Part shown: piece after piece, positions 51,643-60,403 of the stretch
Layout: the number at the start of each line of letters is the position of its first letter
Position numbering within the stretch: the first letter of the stretch is position 1
Assembly (NCBI RefSeq): GCF_036985505.1
Contig: NZ_BTGQ01000002.1
Location: forward strand, 186,001-250,000
From: Croceitalea sp947503285
GTDB taxonomy: Bacteria > Bacteroidota > Bacteroidia > Flavobacteriales > Flavobacteriaceae
DNA length: 64,000 nt
Direction: 5' to 3'
Made by a program: the position numbers and the translations under genes
Notes under the pieces: generated by a model
Told to the model about the DNA's origin: nothing
Seen by the model: only the letters and a program-made list of their open reading frames with translations
The model's database searches: none

Positions 51643-52725
51643 CTAAGCCTTAAGGATCTTTTCTTGATGGTTAATGGATTCTTGGTGAATGGCCTTAAAC
51701 ATTCGTAACACAAATTCTTCACTCAAGCCGCGGGATTCCCCTTCTAAAATCATTTTACCCAGAATGGCATTCCAACGATTGGTTTGCAATACTGCCACGT
51801 TTTTTTGCTTCTTAAGCTCCCCTATACCATCTGACACCTTCATTCGCTCCCCCAAGGTCTGTATCAATTGATTATCAATAATATCTATTTGAGCTCTTAG
51901 GTTATTTAATTTTGAATTGTACTCGGCCTCTTCATCAGTTTCTTTTCTAATCTTCAAATCTTGCATTATCTGCACCAAGGTTTTTGGGGTTATCTGTTGC
52001 GCCGCATCACTCCACGCGTTGTCAGGATCCCAATGTGTCTCAATCATCAAACCATCAAAATTCAGATCAAGGGCTGTTTGTGAGACGTCAAAAATCATAT
52101 CGCGTTTTCCCGTAATATGCGAAGGGTCGTTGATCAAGGGCAGGTCTGGAAAACGATTCTGGAATTCAATGGCCAACTGCCACTCTGGAATATTTCTGTA
52201 CTTGGTCTTTTGGTAGGTAGAGAAACCCCGGTGTATGGCTCCTAGCTTTTTAATACCTGCTGTATGCAATCGCTCAATACCACCCAACCACAGCGACAAG
52301 TCTGGATTAACGGGATTCTTTACCAAAACGACCTTATCGGTTCCCTCTAATGCATCTGCCAATTCTTGCATGATAAATGGACTCACCGTTGAACGGGCAC
52401 CGATCCATAACAAATCGACATCATGCTCCAAGGCTAAATCAACATGTGCTTTATTCGCTACTTCAGTAGCTGTCTTCAATCCGGTTTCTTTTTTGACCTT
52501 TTGCAGCCATTTTAACCCTATTGCACCTACTCCCTCAAAGTTTCCTGGGCGTGTGCGTGGCTTCCAAATTCCTGCGCGATAATAATTAACATCGGTATCT
52601 TTAAGCTCGTGGGCTATCTTTAAGACTTGTTCTTCGGTTTCGGCGCTACATGGACCTGCAATGACAAGAGGATGGGGCAATGCCATATCATTTAACCATG
52701 TTCTCATTTCTTTTGAATTTTCCAT
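51643..52725 (-). CDS. Bifunctional DAHP synthase / chorismate mutase
   Basis: A 360-residue fusion of a 3-deoxy-7-phosphoheptulonate synthase of the KDO8P-synthase-like type (about 1-260: PLVIAGPCSAETEEQVL, GIWKPRTRPGNFEGVG, VKNPVNPDLSLWLGGIERL, DPSHITGKRD) and a C-terminal AroQ-type chorismate mutase (about 270-360: LNNLRAQIDIIDNQLIQTLG, then ERMKVSDGIGELKKQK). It catalyses the first step of aromatic synthesis and the branch to prephenate. Last gene of the phe/tyr operon; ten copies of a 7-bp repeat lie just upstream. Confidence 0.95.
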   Translation of the reverse strand: MENSKEMRTWLNDMALPHPLVIAGPCSAETEEQVLKIAHELKDTDVNYYRAGIWKPRTRPGNFEGVGAIGLKWLQKVKKETGLKTATEVANKAHVDLALEHDVDLLWIGARSTVSPFIMQELADALEGTDKVVLVKNPVNPDLSLWLGGIERLHTAGIKKLGAIHRGFSTYQKTKYRNIPEWQLAIEFQNRFPDLPLINDPSHITGKRDMIFDVSQTALDLNFDGLMIETHWDPDNAWSDAAQQITPKTLVQIMQDLKIRKETDEEAEYNSKLNNLRAQIDIIDNQLIQTLGERMKVSDGIGELKKQKNVAVLQTNRWNAILGKMILEGESRGLSEEFVLRMFKAIHQESINHQEKILKA

Positions 52726-52740
52726 AGGTATTCTTTTCGT

Positions 52741-52810
52741 TGTTCGTTGTTCGTTGTTCGTTGTTCGTTGTTCGTTGTTCGTTGTTCGTTGTTCGTTGTT
52801 CGTTGTTCGT
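52741..52810. repeat. Tandem repeat, ten perfect copies of a 7-bp unit (TGTTCGT / ACGAACA)
   Basis: Ten uninterrupted copies of TGTTCGT on the plus strand (ACGAACA in the direction of transcription), preceded by one imperfect copy (TTTTCGT, 52734-52740). It fills most of the 98-base gap between the tyrA stop (52824) and the aroF-type start (52725), ending about 15 bases before that start. Slippage would change the leader length of the last gene in steps of seven. Confidence 0.97.
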
Positions 52811-52823
52811 AAACTAAATATCC

Positions 52824-53681
52824 TTATTTCGTCAACGGTATTCCGTTTAGTATTTGCTTTATTCTATTTGTATTTTCCATTTCATCATAGACCGCTACAA
52901 AATTATCCTCCAACATCATTTTTTTAAAATCTTCTAGATTTTGTATGTATTCGGTCAGCGTTTCAATAACATTGACTTTATTCTGCTCAAAAATGGGAGT
53001 CCACATTGCTGGCGAGCTTTTGGCCAAACGTACCGTACTTTCAAAACCACTACCGGCCATATCGAAGATGTCCCGTTCATTTTTCTCCTTTTCAATCACG
53101 GTCTTTCCCAACATAAATGAACTGATATGGGATAAGTGCGAAACATAGGCAATGTGCTTGTCATGGGCATCGGCATTCATATATCGAATACGCATCCCCA
53201 TTTCTTGAAATATTTTTAAGGCTTTCTCTTGCAATTTAAATGCGGTCTTCTCAACCTCACAGATGATATTGGTCTTTCCACGGTATAAATCTGCAATAGC
53301 AGCCTCCGGCCCTGAAAATTCGGTACCCGCTATAGGATGACAAGCTAAAAAGTTTCTTCTTTTGGGATGCTGTTCTACCGCCCGACAAATCAATGCTTTT
53401 GTAGAACCTGCGTCAAAAACAACCGTATCATCGCCCACAGCATCTAAAATCACAGCTAGTTCTTGCACCAAAACATCGACCGGAATCGCCAGCATTACGA
53501 TATCTGCATCATACAACCCTTTATAATCAGACTTTACATCAATAAGACCTAAACGCAATGCCTTATCAAGATGCTGCATATTGGTGTCAATGCCATAAAT
53601 CTTAGATTCAGGGTATAATTTTTTAACATCCTTTGCAAAGGAACCACCAATCAAACCGATACCAACTATTGCTACTTTCAT
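52824..53681 (-). CDS. tyrA: Prephenate dehydrogenase
   Basis: Makes 4-hydroxyphenylpyruvate for tyrosine. The 285-residue protein has the Rossmann loop MKVAIVGIGLIGGSFAKDV at the N-terminus, DADIVMLAIPV, VVFDAGSTKA and the catalytic His region CHPIAGTEFSGPEAA (about 107-121), plus SHLSHISSFML. Start ATG 53681 sits directly at the NAD-binding motif and two bases before the stop codon of the aminotransferase gene; a TTG at 53696 is less likely. No ACT domain is present. Confidence 0.95.
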   Translation of the reverse strand: MKVAIVGIGLIGGSFAKDVKKLYPESKIYGIDTNMQHLDKALRLGLIDVKSDYKGLYDADIVMLAIPVDVLVQELAVILDAVGDDTVVFDAGSTKALICRAVEQHPKRRNFLACHPIAGTEFSGPEAAIADLYRGKTNIICEVEKTAFKLQEKALKIFQEMGMRIRYMNADAHDKHIAYVSHLSHISSFMLGKTVIEKEKNERDIFDMAGSGFESTVRLAKSSPAMWTPIFEQNKVNVIETLTEYIQNLEDFKKMMLEDNFVAVYDEMENTNRIKQILNGIPLTK

Positions 53682-53682
53682 T

Positions 53683-54825
53683 TTAAAACCGTTCAATTGC
53701 CTCTTTGATCTTATCTTCTTTTACACATAATGAAAATCGAATATACCCTTCACCATTACTTCCAAAAATCGTACCTGGTGCGATAAAAATATTCTTATCG
53801 TAAAGCAGCCCATCTATAAATTCTTCAGACGATTTAGAACCTTGCGGTAATTTTGCCCAAACGAACATTCCTACCGCATTAAGATCATAGGTGGCCCCTA
53901 TTTTATCAACCAGTTCATACATTAAATCCCTTCTGTTGGAATAAATGGTATCAAGATCTTCGAACCATTCCGACCCACTTTGCAATGCGGCAATGGCCCC
54001 TTTTTGAATTCCATAGAACATGCCCGAATCCATATTGCTTTTGACCTTTAAAATTGCGTTGATCGTATCAGCATTGCCCAATACCATACCAACACGCCAA
54101 CCGGCCATGTTAAAGGTCTTGCTTAAACTGTTCAGTTCTAAACAACATTCTTTTGCCCCTTTAATGGCCAGTATACTGGTCGGATTTTTAGTTAAAACGA
54201 AACTGTAGGGGTTATCATTGACTAGAAGGATTTGGTTTTGCCTTGCAAAATCAACCAATTCCCTTAATTGTTCTTTAGACGCAGTAGCACCTGTCGGCAT
54301 ATGGGGATAACTGCACCACATTAATTTCACTTTCGACAAATCTTGTTTGGCCAATTTCCCTAAATCTGGGAACCATCCATTTTCTAAACTTAGATCATAG
54401 GTTCTAGGTATGGCCTCTACTAATTTGGTAACGGACGCATAGGTCGGATAACCCGGATTCGGAATCAAAACCTCATCTCCCCGATTCAAAAAGGCCATAC
54501 TAATGTGCATGATTCCTTCCTTTGAACCCATTAGCGGTAAAATCTCGTTGCCGGTATCAAGCTCCACATGAAATTTTGCCTTATAAAATGAGGCTATTGC
54601 CGCTCGCAATTCAGGTAAACCTTGATAGCTTTGATACTGATGTGCCGTACTATCCAAAATGGCATTTTTGAGTACTTCCAATACTTTTGGTGAGGGTGCT
54701 AAATCAGGACTACCAATACCCATATTGATAATTGGCCTTCCTTCTGAAATTAATCCTCTTACCTCGCGTAATTTTTTCGAGAAGTAGTATTCCTGAACTG
54801 ATTTTAAACGTTCGGCCGTAATCAT
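53683..54825 (-). CDS. Class I/II pyridoxal-phosphate aminotransferase (probably aromatic)
   Basis: A 380-residue aminotransferase with NMGIGSPDLAPSP (about 34-46), the NPGYPTYAS substrate loop (about 122-130), NDNPYSFVL and the PLP-binding Lys in LNSLSKTFNMAGWRVGM (about 231). Its place between pheA and tyrA suggests that it makes Phe and Tyr from phenylpyruvate and hydroxyphenylpyruvate. By sequence alone aspartate or LL-diaminopimelate aminotransferase would also be possible. It overlaps pheA by four bases (ATGA). Confidence 0.9.
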   Translation of the reverse strand: MITAERLKSVQEYYFSKKLREVRGLISEGRPIINMGIGSPDLAPSPKVLEVLKNAILDSTAHQYQSYQGLPELRAAIASFYKAKFHVELDTGNEILPLMGSKEGIMHISMAFLNRGDEVLIPNPGYPTYASVTKLVEAIPRTYDLSLENGWFPDLGKLAKQDLSKVKLMWCSYPHMPTGATASKEQLRELVDFARQNQILLVNDNPYSFVLTKNPTSILAIKGAKECCLELNSLSKTFNMAGWRVGMVLGNADTINAILKVKSNMDSGMFYGIQKGAIAALQSGSEWFEDLDTIYSNRRDLMYELVDKIGATYDLNAVGMFVWAKLPQGSKSSEEFIDGLLYDKNIFIAPGTIFGSNGEGYIRFSLCVKEDKIKEAIERF

Positions 54826-55652
54826 GTTTTTAGTGCATTTTTATATTCGCCTAAAACCCTAAAATCTTCAGACATGATTTTCAATACTGATTTTGCTTTA
54901 TCAAAATCTTGATAGGCATCAAAAGTGACGTCTACGAAAAACGCATATTTCCAAGGGGTTTCTATAACTGGTAGCGATTGTATTTTAGTAAGGTTCAGGT
55001 TACAGTCGCTCATCACATTAAGAATCGTTGCCAAACTTCCCCGTTTATGATCTGCCACAAAACGAATAGATGCTTTGTTGATTTCTTCTTTCGGAAGTAC
55101 CGTATTCTGCTTTTTTAATATGATAAACCTTGTGGAGTTATTTTTTATGGTTTGAATCTCAGGGGCAATAATTTCAAGATCATAAAGCGACGCTGCCATC
55201 TTTGGTGCTATGGCCCCAATGGTTTTAAGATTCTCTTCTTGAATGCGTTTTGCAGTTTCTGCAGTATCTACAGCTTCTACAAGCTTGATATCTGGGTGCT
55301 GTTTAAAGAATGCCTTACATTGCAATAGGGCCATTGGGTGTGAATGCACTTCTTTAATAGTATCAAAGGCCACCCCCTTTTGTACCATTAAATTATGATG
55401 TATGTTGATATAATGTTCACCAATGATATGAATAGCATTATGGTATATAAGATTGTAATTGGGAATGATGGAACCTGCTATTGAATTTTCAATGGCCATT
55501 ATCCCTTTATCGGCAGTGCCATCAATTAAATGTTGAATCAACTTATCAAAAGACAGGCATTCAACCAATTCAATGCTATCATCAAAAAAGTCTTTGGCCA
55601 CCTGATGGTGATTGCTCCCTTTGATGCCTTGTATAGCTACTTTCAGCTTCAC
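54822..55652 (-). CDS. pheA: Prephenate dehydratase with C-terminal ACT domain
   Basis: Makes phenylpyruvate. The 276-residue monofunctional protein has the periplasmic-binding-like catalytic domain (GIMAIENSIAGSIIPNYNLI, the catalytic NNSTRFIIL near residue 175) and an ACT domain (about 190-276, with RGSLATILNVMSDCNLNLTK). The canonical ESRP phenylalanine-binding motif appears as QSLP, so feedback binding may differ. The start is GTG at 55652. It is the first enzyme gene of the operon and lies downstream of an aromatic-rich leader ORF and terminator. Confidence 0.95.
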   Translation of the reverse strand: MKLKVAIQGIKGSNHHQVAKDFFDDSIELVECLSFDKLIQHLIDGTADKGIMAIENSIAGSIIPNYNLIYHNAIHIIGEHYINIHHNLMVQKGVAFDTIKEVHSHPMALLQCKAFFKQHPDIKLVEAVDTAETAKRIQEENLKTIGAIAPKMAASLYDLEIIAPEIQTIKNNSTRFIILKKQNTVLPKEEINKASIRFVADHKRGSLATILNVMSDCNLNLTKIQSLPVIETPWKYAFFVDVTFDAYQDFDKAKSVLKIMSEDFRVLGEYKNALKT

Positions 55653-55721
55653 TTCCTATCCGTTTTGATTCTTTGACTCCATTTCAATATGCTCAAGTCA
55701 ATACATTTAAATTTCATTCAA

Positions 55722-55752
55722 TAAAAAAGTCCCGATTTTATATCGGGACTTT
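55722..55752 (-). terminator. Attenuator: intrinsic terminator upstream of pheA
   Basis: On the minus strand AAAGTCCCGAT (55752-55742), loop ATAAA, ATCGGGACTTT (55736-55726) form an 11-bp stem followed by six U in total and UUAUU-like bases. It lies 70 bases before pheA and is oriented in the same direction, so unless prevented it would stop transcription before the operon. No T run exists on the plus strand. Confidence 0.92.
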
Positions 55753-55789
55753 CAATGCTATCTACTTGGCGTATGTTAGAACAGTCCCG
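55744..55789 (-). promoter_or_regulatory. Putative antiterminator pairing of the phe/tyr attenuator
   Basis: CGGGACT in codons 20-22 of the leader ORF (55789-55783) is perfectly complementary to AGTCCCG in the first arm of the terminator (55750-55744). Pairing of these seven bases, five of them G-C, would prevent the terminator. This alternative structure is inferred from complementarity. Confidence 0.7.
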
Positions 55790-55847
55790 TACTTCCCTTA
55801 AAAAAGAAGTAGAAATAAAAACCGTTCCAGAAATACGTATTGTTCAT
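55776..55847 (-). CDS. Aromatic-rich leader peptide of the phe/tyr operon (23 residues)
   Basis: A 23-codon ORF, ATG at 55847-55845 and TAA at 55778-55776. Eleven of 23 residues are aromatic: 7 Phe, 3 Tyr and 1 Trp. They are concentrated in codons 5-16 (YFWNGFYFYFFF), followed by KGSTGLF. The stop lies 23 bases before the attenuator stem. Composition, position and the alternative pairing mark it as a ribosome-sensed leader peptide like pheL of enterobacteria, though unrelated in sequence. Too short for normal gene finders. No Shine-Dalgarno and no perfect TAnnTTTG was found upstream. Confidence 0.88.
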   Translation of the reverse strand: MNNTYFWNGFYFYFFFKGSTGLF

Positions 55848-56056
55848 TTTATTTTATAATCTCGGCTAAGATTGGGCAATACATTGAGAATTCAAAAGGA
55901 AAAAGATATTTTTTTTGATTTTTAGCTGATTTTAAAAAATTCTTGCACTTTTATTTGTAAAACCCCTATAGAATTACGAATTCTAGATTTTTCATTGGCT
56001 TCTTACTTTGAAGTGTCATTTCAAAGCGAATGTATCGCAAGAGTCAAATCTATTCT

Positions 56057-56064
56057 TATTTTTG
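56057..56064 (+). promoter_or_regulatory. Putative -7 promoter element of gldA
   Basis: TATTTTTG matches TAnnTTTG and lies 17 bases before the gldA ATG at 56082. No TTG at the usual distance was seen. Confidence 0.45.
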
Positions 56065-56081
56065 AATGTAAATTCAAGTTC

Positions 56082-56975
56082 ATGTCCATCAATGTTCAAA
56101 ACATTACAAAGACCTTTGGCAATCAAAAAGCCCTCGATAATATATCTTTTTCCATTGCTAAAGGTGAAATCGTCGGATTCTTAGGTCCGAACGGGGCAGG
56201 TAAATCTACAATGATGCGGGTATTGACCACATATCATCAGGCAGATTCGGGCACTGCAACGGTGAATGGATTTGATGTGCAAAAAGCTGCGAGATCGGTT
56301 CAAAAAAGTATTGGCTACTTACCAGAACACAATCCGCTCTATGTCGAGTTGTATGTGAAAGAATATCTTGCATTTAATGCCGATGTATATCAAGTAAACA
56401 AACAAAAGATTAAAGAAGTTATCGAACAAACGGGGTTAACACCCGAAGCCAACAAAAAAATAGGACAACTTTCGAAAGGTTACCGGCAACGCGTTGGTCT
56501 CGCCGCTGCCTTATTGCACGATCCCGACGTCTTAATTCTCGATGAGCCCACTACGGGCTTAGATCCGAATCAACTCATTGAAATTCGAAAATTAATCCGT
56601 GAAATCGGAAAGGAAAAAACAATCTTATTGTCAACCCACATTATGAAAGAGGTTGAGGCAGTTTGTGACCGTGTCATCATCATCAATAAGGGTTTGGTCG
56701 TAGCTGATAAAAAACTTGAAGATCTTCGTGAAACGGAACAACAGGTCATTGAGGTTGAATTTGATTTTCGCGTCGAAGAAGTATTGCTTAAACAATTGCC
56801 CCATGTCACAGCCGTCAAAAATACCGGTGGTTTTGTGTATGAAATCGTTTTTAATACCTCAAAAGACATGCGCCCAGCAGTATTTGATTTTGCCCATGAC
56901 AATGAATTGAAAACGCTTCAGTTAAGTAGAAAAAATAAGAATTTGGAAAGTCTATTTACAGAGCTGACCGGTTAG
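56082..56975 (+). CDS. gldA: Gliding motility ABC transporter ATP-binding protein GldA
   Basis: A 297-residue ABC ATPase. It begins MSINVQNITKTFGNQKALDN, as GldA of Flavobacterium does, with Walker A FLGPNGAGKSTMM (about 34-46), signature GQLSKGYRQRVGLAAAL (about 131-147), Walker B VLILDEPTTGLDP and switch His in LLSTHIMKEV. In Flavobacterium it works with the permeases GldF and GldG, which are not in this window. The frame is open upstream to 55995 but the conserved start is 56082. Confidence 0.9.
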   Translation: MSINVQNITKTFGNQKALDNISFSIAKGEIVGFLGPNGAGKSTMMRVLTTYHQADSGTATVNGFDVQKAARSVQKSIGYLPEHNPLYVELYVKEYLAFNADVYQVNKQKIKEVIEQTGLTPEANKKIGQLSKGYRQRVGLAAALLHDPDVLILDEPTTGLDPNQLIEIRKLIREIGKEKTILLSTHIMKEVEAVCDRVIIINKGLVVADKKLEDLRETEQQVIEVEFDFRVEEVLLKQLPHVTAVKNTGGFVYEIVFNTSKDMRPAVFDFAHDNELKTLQLSRKNKNLESLFTELTG

Positions 56976-57061
56976 TCGTAATCAAAAAAAACCTGCACCC
57001 CAAATTTCTTGTCGTATTGTGAATTAATCGGTGGGCCTTCTAAAAGATGACCCCTGTACCA

Positions 57062-60000
57062 TCACCCTGAAAGAAATTGATCGAACATACCGATGTAAGC
57101 GTCAAGAACCTTACTTTCTTTTTGTGCATATTCCGTATCATTATTTTCCATAAGTACGCTAACGATTCTGTTATAGGCTTCAATAGTGGATATTATAGTT
57201 TCTATATGTGTGTATTGTTCGTCTAATGAAACTTTGGAATAATATCTCAATCGGTCTTGATATACTTTTTTTAATTGTTGAAATAACATCCTCGCCTCTT
57301 CACGCTGCCCAACTTTATAATAGCCGTCTAAGAAAGGTTCAACAAATGCATAGTACCCATAGTATGCAACCGGAATGTTCTTCATGGCCATTTGAAGAAC
57401 CGTTCTGGCCTTTTCCATCTTGTTTTCTTCAATAAGTGCCTGTACAAGCCTTGCCATATTCAACCTGAAGGTTACCCCAAATTGTCTTCTCGTTTGTGGG
57501 TCATGATAAATCTCAGGGCTACCTGAATTTCCCCAGTCCCATTTTTTGACAATATCGTACATCAAATCGGTATCAACCCGCCCTAGACCGAACGTATGCT
57601 CATCTTCTGTTTTAATTGGCACTAGTTTATAGGCAAGTCCATCTAATTGCAGGTACTCTTTCATCCATATGTACTCTGCATCATCAAAACTGCCCCCTGA
57701 AAAATAGATGGGCCGCTCCCAATCATTATTAGCAATGATATCCAACATCATCATCCTGTTTTTTGTGATGTAACTTTTTGGCAGGTCAATATCAATATAG
57801 TCGACAATCAAATCAGCATCTTTTTCATTTACCAGACCTCTTTCCAATACCTTCTTTTTGTTTACGGGCACCCTAATTTTATGGGTTGGGTAATACACCC
57901 TATCCAAAGTGCTTTCAGAGAAACCGGAAATATCCCTACCCCTACTTTCAAACAGGTACTTCAATTTCGTTTGTGGTTTATCACTGGCTATCCAATTCAT
58001 AAAGTCTTTAATATGCCATCGGTTATCCTTTACATTAAGTAGGCCTTGGTAGTGTATCACATCACGGGTACCATATTTGTAGTCATCGTGATTCAATTGC
58101 GAGGGAATCGGGTCACTTTGATAGGCCTTTCGCTTCATTTGGTCAATATACCAGTCCGTTGCGAAGTAGCCACTGACAATGACCCTCACATCGGTTCTAT
58201 ACCCCTCTATTTCTTGAAGGTACCATAGTGGAAAATTATCATTATCACCAATGGTAAATAAAATAGCACCGGTATCCTTTTCCGTCGAGTCTAAATAGGC
58301 TTTTGCAGAAGCCCTGGCCGTAAAACGATTTGATCGGTCATGATCATCCCAATTTTGAAATGCCATGAGTAGGGGAACACTGCATAAACAACATAAAACA
58401 CCCATAGCATTTCCCATTTTCTTTGTAATATATCGCTGTAATACCATGCAGCAGGCGAAAGTTCCCATACCTATCCAAATGGTAAAAGTATAAAAAGAAC
58501 CCACAAGGGAATAGTCGCGCTCCCTAGACTGAAAAATGTAAGGATTCGTATAAAACTGAATGGCAAAACCCGTGAACATGAAAAAAACGAAGAGTACCCA
58601 GAACTGTTTTGGGGTCTTTTTTAATTGGAAGAATACCCCAATAAGCCCCAATACCAATGGAAGAAAATAATACGTATTCCTTGCCTTATTATCTAAAACC
58701 TCATCAGGCAGATTTTGTTGGCTCCCCAAGCGCATTTCATCAATAAAATCGATACCGCTCAACCAATGTCCGTTATTGTCGTAACGCCATTGTATATCAT
58801 TCTGGCGACCTACAAAATTCCAGAAAAAATACCTCAAATACATATACCCCCATTGGTATTCCAGTAAAAACTCAAGATTTTGTCTTAGGCTTGGTGGGGC
58901 AACATCAATATAATCCCCAAAGCTCTTAAGGAAGTCAATATATTGTTCAGTACTTATCTTCTTGGTAGCATCCAATTGCCTGAACTCTTCAATAGCATTC
59001 CGAAGCTCGGTATTCGATAAGTATTCAGGTTTTATTTTGAATTGTAAACGTTCAAAATAGCGCATGTAATTCTCTGCATGGTCAGCGCTCCACAGCCTGG
59101 GAAGTATACCTACATGCTTTTTGTTTGGAGTACCAATTGCATTCTTATAATCATTTACGATTACATATTTTCCTAGTTTTTCATCTCGTTCATATTTGGG
59201 ACTATCATCGGTAAAGCCATCGGAAGCTGCAAACATATCAGAGTAATAGGCCCCGTAAAATGGACTTGCGACACCCCCATATTGCTCCCTGTTATAGTAG
59301 GCCAAAAGTGTTCTTGCATCAGAGGGATCATTCTCATTGATACCTACGTGTGCACTCGCCCTTATGGGGAGCATCAGCCATGTTGAAAAGCCCAAAAACA
59401 AGAATAGTAGCCCTAAGAGTGCCGTATTGAACAGTACCAAACCTTTATGCACGGTATATCGTAAAGCCATGTAAAAAGCCAAGAAGAAGAATACCCCCAC
59501 AATAAGGGTACCCATGTTAAACGGAAGACCGATGGTATTTATAAAAAAGAGTTCACCCCATGCAAAGATCTTCAGCACGTAGGTAAGTGAAATTTTAAAC
59601 ACGAAAAACAACAGCCCCACTGCAATAGCATTAAAAAATATGAAATTTTGGATGGTAACCTTTTGAAATCGCTTAAAATAAAACAACAAAACAAGCGTGG
59701 GTATGGTCAGAAAGCCCATAAATTGAATGCCAAACGTAAGACCTATAATAAAGCAAATCAACAACAACCATTTGTTGGCCCTTTTTCCATCAATTTCATC
59801 AATCCATCTTAGGCCAAGCCATATTAAAATGGCCATCACAAAACTCGCCAAGGCATAAACCTCGGTTTCTGTAGCGTTAAACCAAAAACTGTCAGAATAC
59901 GTAAAGGTTAAGGCCCCAACCAGACCACTACCTAAAACCGCAACACTATTTAGGCGGTCCATTTTAATCCCCTTTTGAAATTTTTGGGTAAGGTTGGTAA

Positions 60001-60325
60001 TGGTCCAAAACAAAAAGAGAATGGTAAAGGCACTTGCGAAACATGAAACAGCGTTTACCATTTTTGCGATTTGAAGTGGGGCGATGGTAAATAATGCAAA
60101 AAAAGCCCCTATCATCTGAAAAAGTGGGGCGCCTGGAGGGTGTGCAATTTCAAGTTTGGCAGATGTAGCAATGTATTCCCCGGTATCCCAAAAGCTGACG
60201 GTAGGTTCCATGGTCACTAAATAGGTTACCAAGGCATTCAAAAAAACCAACCAACCCAAACAAAGGTTCCAAAATTTAAAATCCAATAAAGAAACGGGCC
60301 TCGTCTTAAGATAGAAATATGTCAA
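57062..60325 (-). CDS. DUF2723 (GT117-type) membrane glycosyltransferase, probable protein O-mannosyltransferase
   Basis: A large membrane protein of about 1087 residues with at least a dozen hydrophobic segments in the first 650 residues and a soluble C-terminal part with TPR-like helices at the end (about 960-1080). The signature at 42-71 (EPTVSFWDTGEYIATSAKLE, IAHPPGAPLFQ) contains the Asp/Glu and His-Pro-Pro-Gly typical of PMT-like GT-C enzymes. The family includes human TMEM260, an O-mannosyltransferase. No ATG is available at the N-terminus: TTG at 60325 or at 60286 (then DFKFWN follows) is the start. It may initiate general O-glycosylation of exported proteins. Confidence 0.87.
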   Translation of the reverse strand: MTYFYLKTRPVSLLDFKFWNLCLGWLVFLNALVTYLVTMEPTVSFWDTGEYIATSAKLEIAHPPGAPLFQMIGAFFALFTIAPLQIAKMVNAVSCFASAFTILFLFWTITNLTQKFQKGIKMDRLNSVAVLGSGLVGALTFTYSDSFWFNATETEVYALASFVMAILIWLGLRWIDEIDGKRANKWLLLICFIIGLTFGIQFMGFLTIPTLVLLFYFKRFQKVTIQNFIFFNAIAVGLLFFVFKISLTYVLKIFAWGELFFINTIGLPFNMGTLIVGVFFFLAFYMALRYTVHKGLVLFNTALLGLLFLFLGFSTWLMLPIRASAHVGINENDPSDARTLLAYYNREQYGGVASPFYGAYYSDMFAASDGFTDDSPKYERDEKLGKYVIVNDYKNAIGTPNKKHVGILPRLWSADHAENYMRYFERLQFKIKPEYLSNTELRNAIEEFRQLDATKKISTEQYIDFLKSFGDYIDVAPPSLRQNLEFLLEYQWGYMYLRYFFWNFVGRQNDIQWRYDNNGHWLSGIDFIDEMRLGSQQNLPDEVLDNKARNTYYFLPLVLGLIGVFFQLKKTPKQFWVLFVFFMFTGFAIQFYTNPYIFQSRERDYSLVGSFYTFTIWIGMGTFACCMVLQRYITKKMGNAMGVLCCLCSVPLLMAFQNWDDHDRSNRFTARASAKAYLDSTEKDTGAILFTIGDNDNFPLWYLQEIEGYRTDVRVIVSGYFATDWYIDQMKRKAYQSDPIPSQLNHDDYKYGTRDVIHYQGLLNVKDNRWHIKDFMNWIASDKPQTKLKYLFESRGRDISGFSESTLDRVYYPTHKIRVPVNKKKVLERGLVNEKDADLIVDYIDIDLPKSYITKNRMMMLDIIANNDWERPIYFSGGSFDDAEYIWMKEYLQLDGLAYKLVPIKTEDEHTFGLGRVDTDLMYDIVKKWDWGNSGSPEIYHDPQTRRQFGVTFRLNMARLVQALIEENKMEKARTVLQMAMKNIPVAYYGYYAFVEPFLDGYYKVGQREEARMLFQQLKKVYQDRLRYYSKVSLDEQYTHIETIISTIEAYNRIVSVLMENNDTEYAQKESKVLDAYIGMFDQFLSG

Positions 60326-60403
60326 CGGTATCGCTTAAGAATTTAAGGACACAAGTAACTATCTTCTCATTTTTTTAAGGGAAAATCAAGGTCTGAAATA
60401 AGC

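Noticed and set aside
52741..52810. Heptamer array as a CRISPR or integration site
   Set aside because: There are no spacers, units are contiguous 7-mers, and no cas or integrase gene is in the window.
52661..52927. Plus-strand ORF across the heptamer array
   Set aside because: It is kept open only by the repeat, translates to a monotonous VVRCSLF pattern, and is antisense to the aromatic operon.
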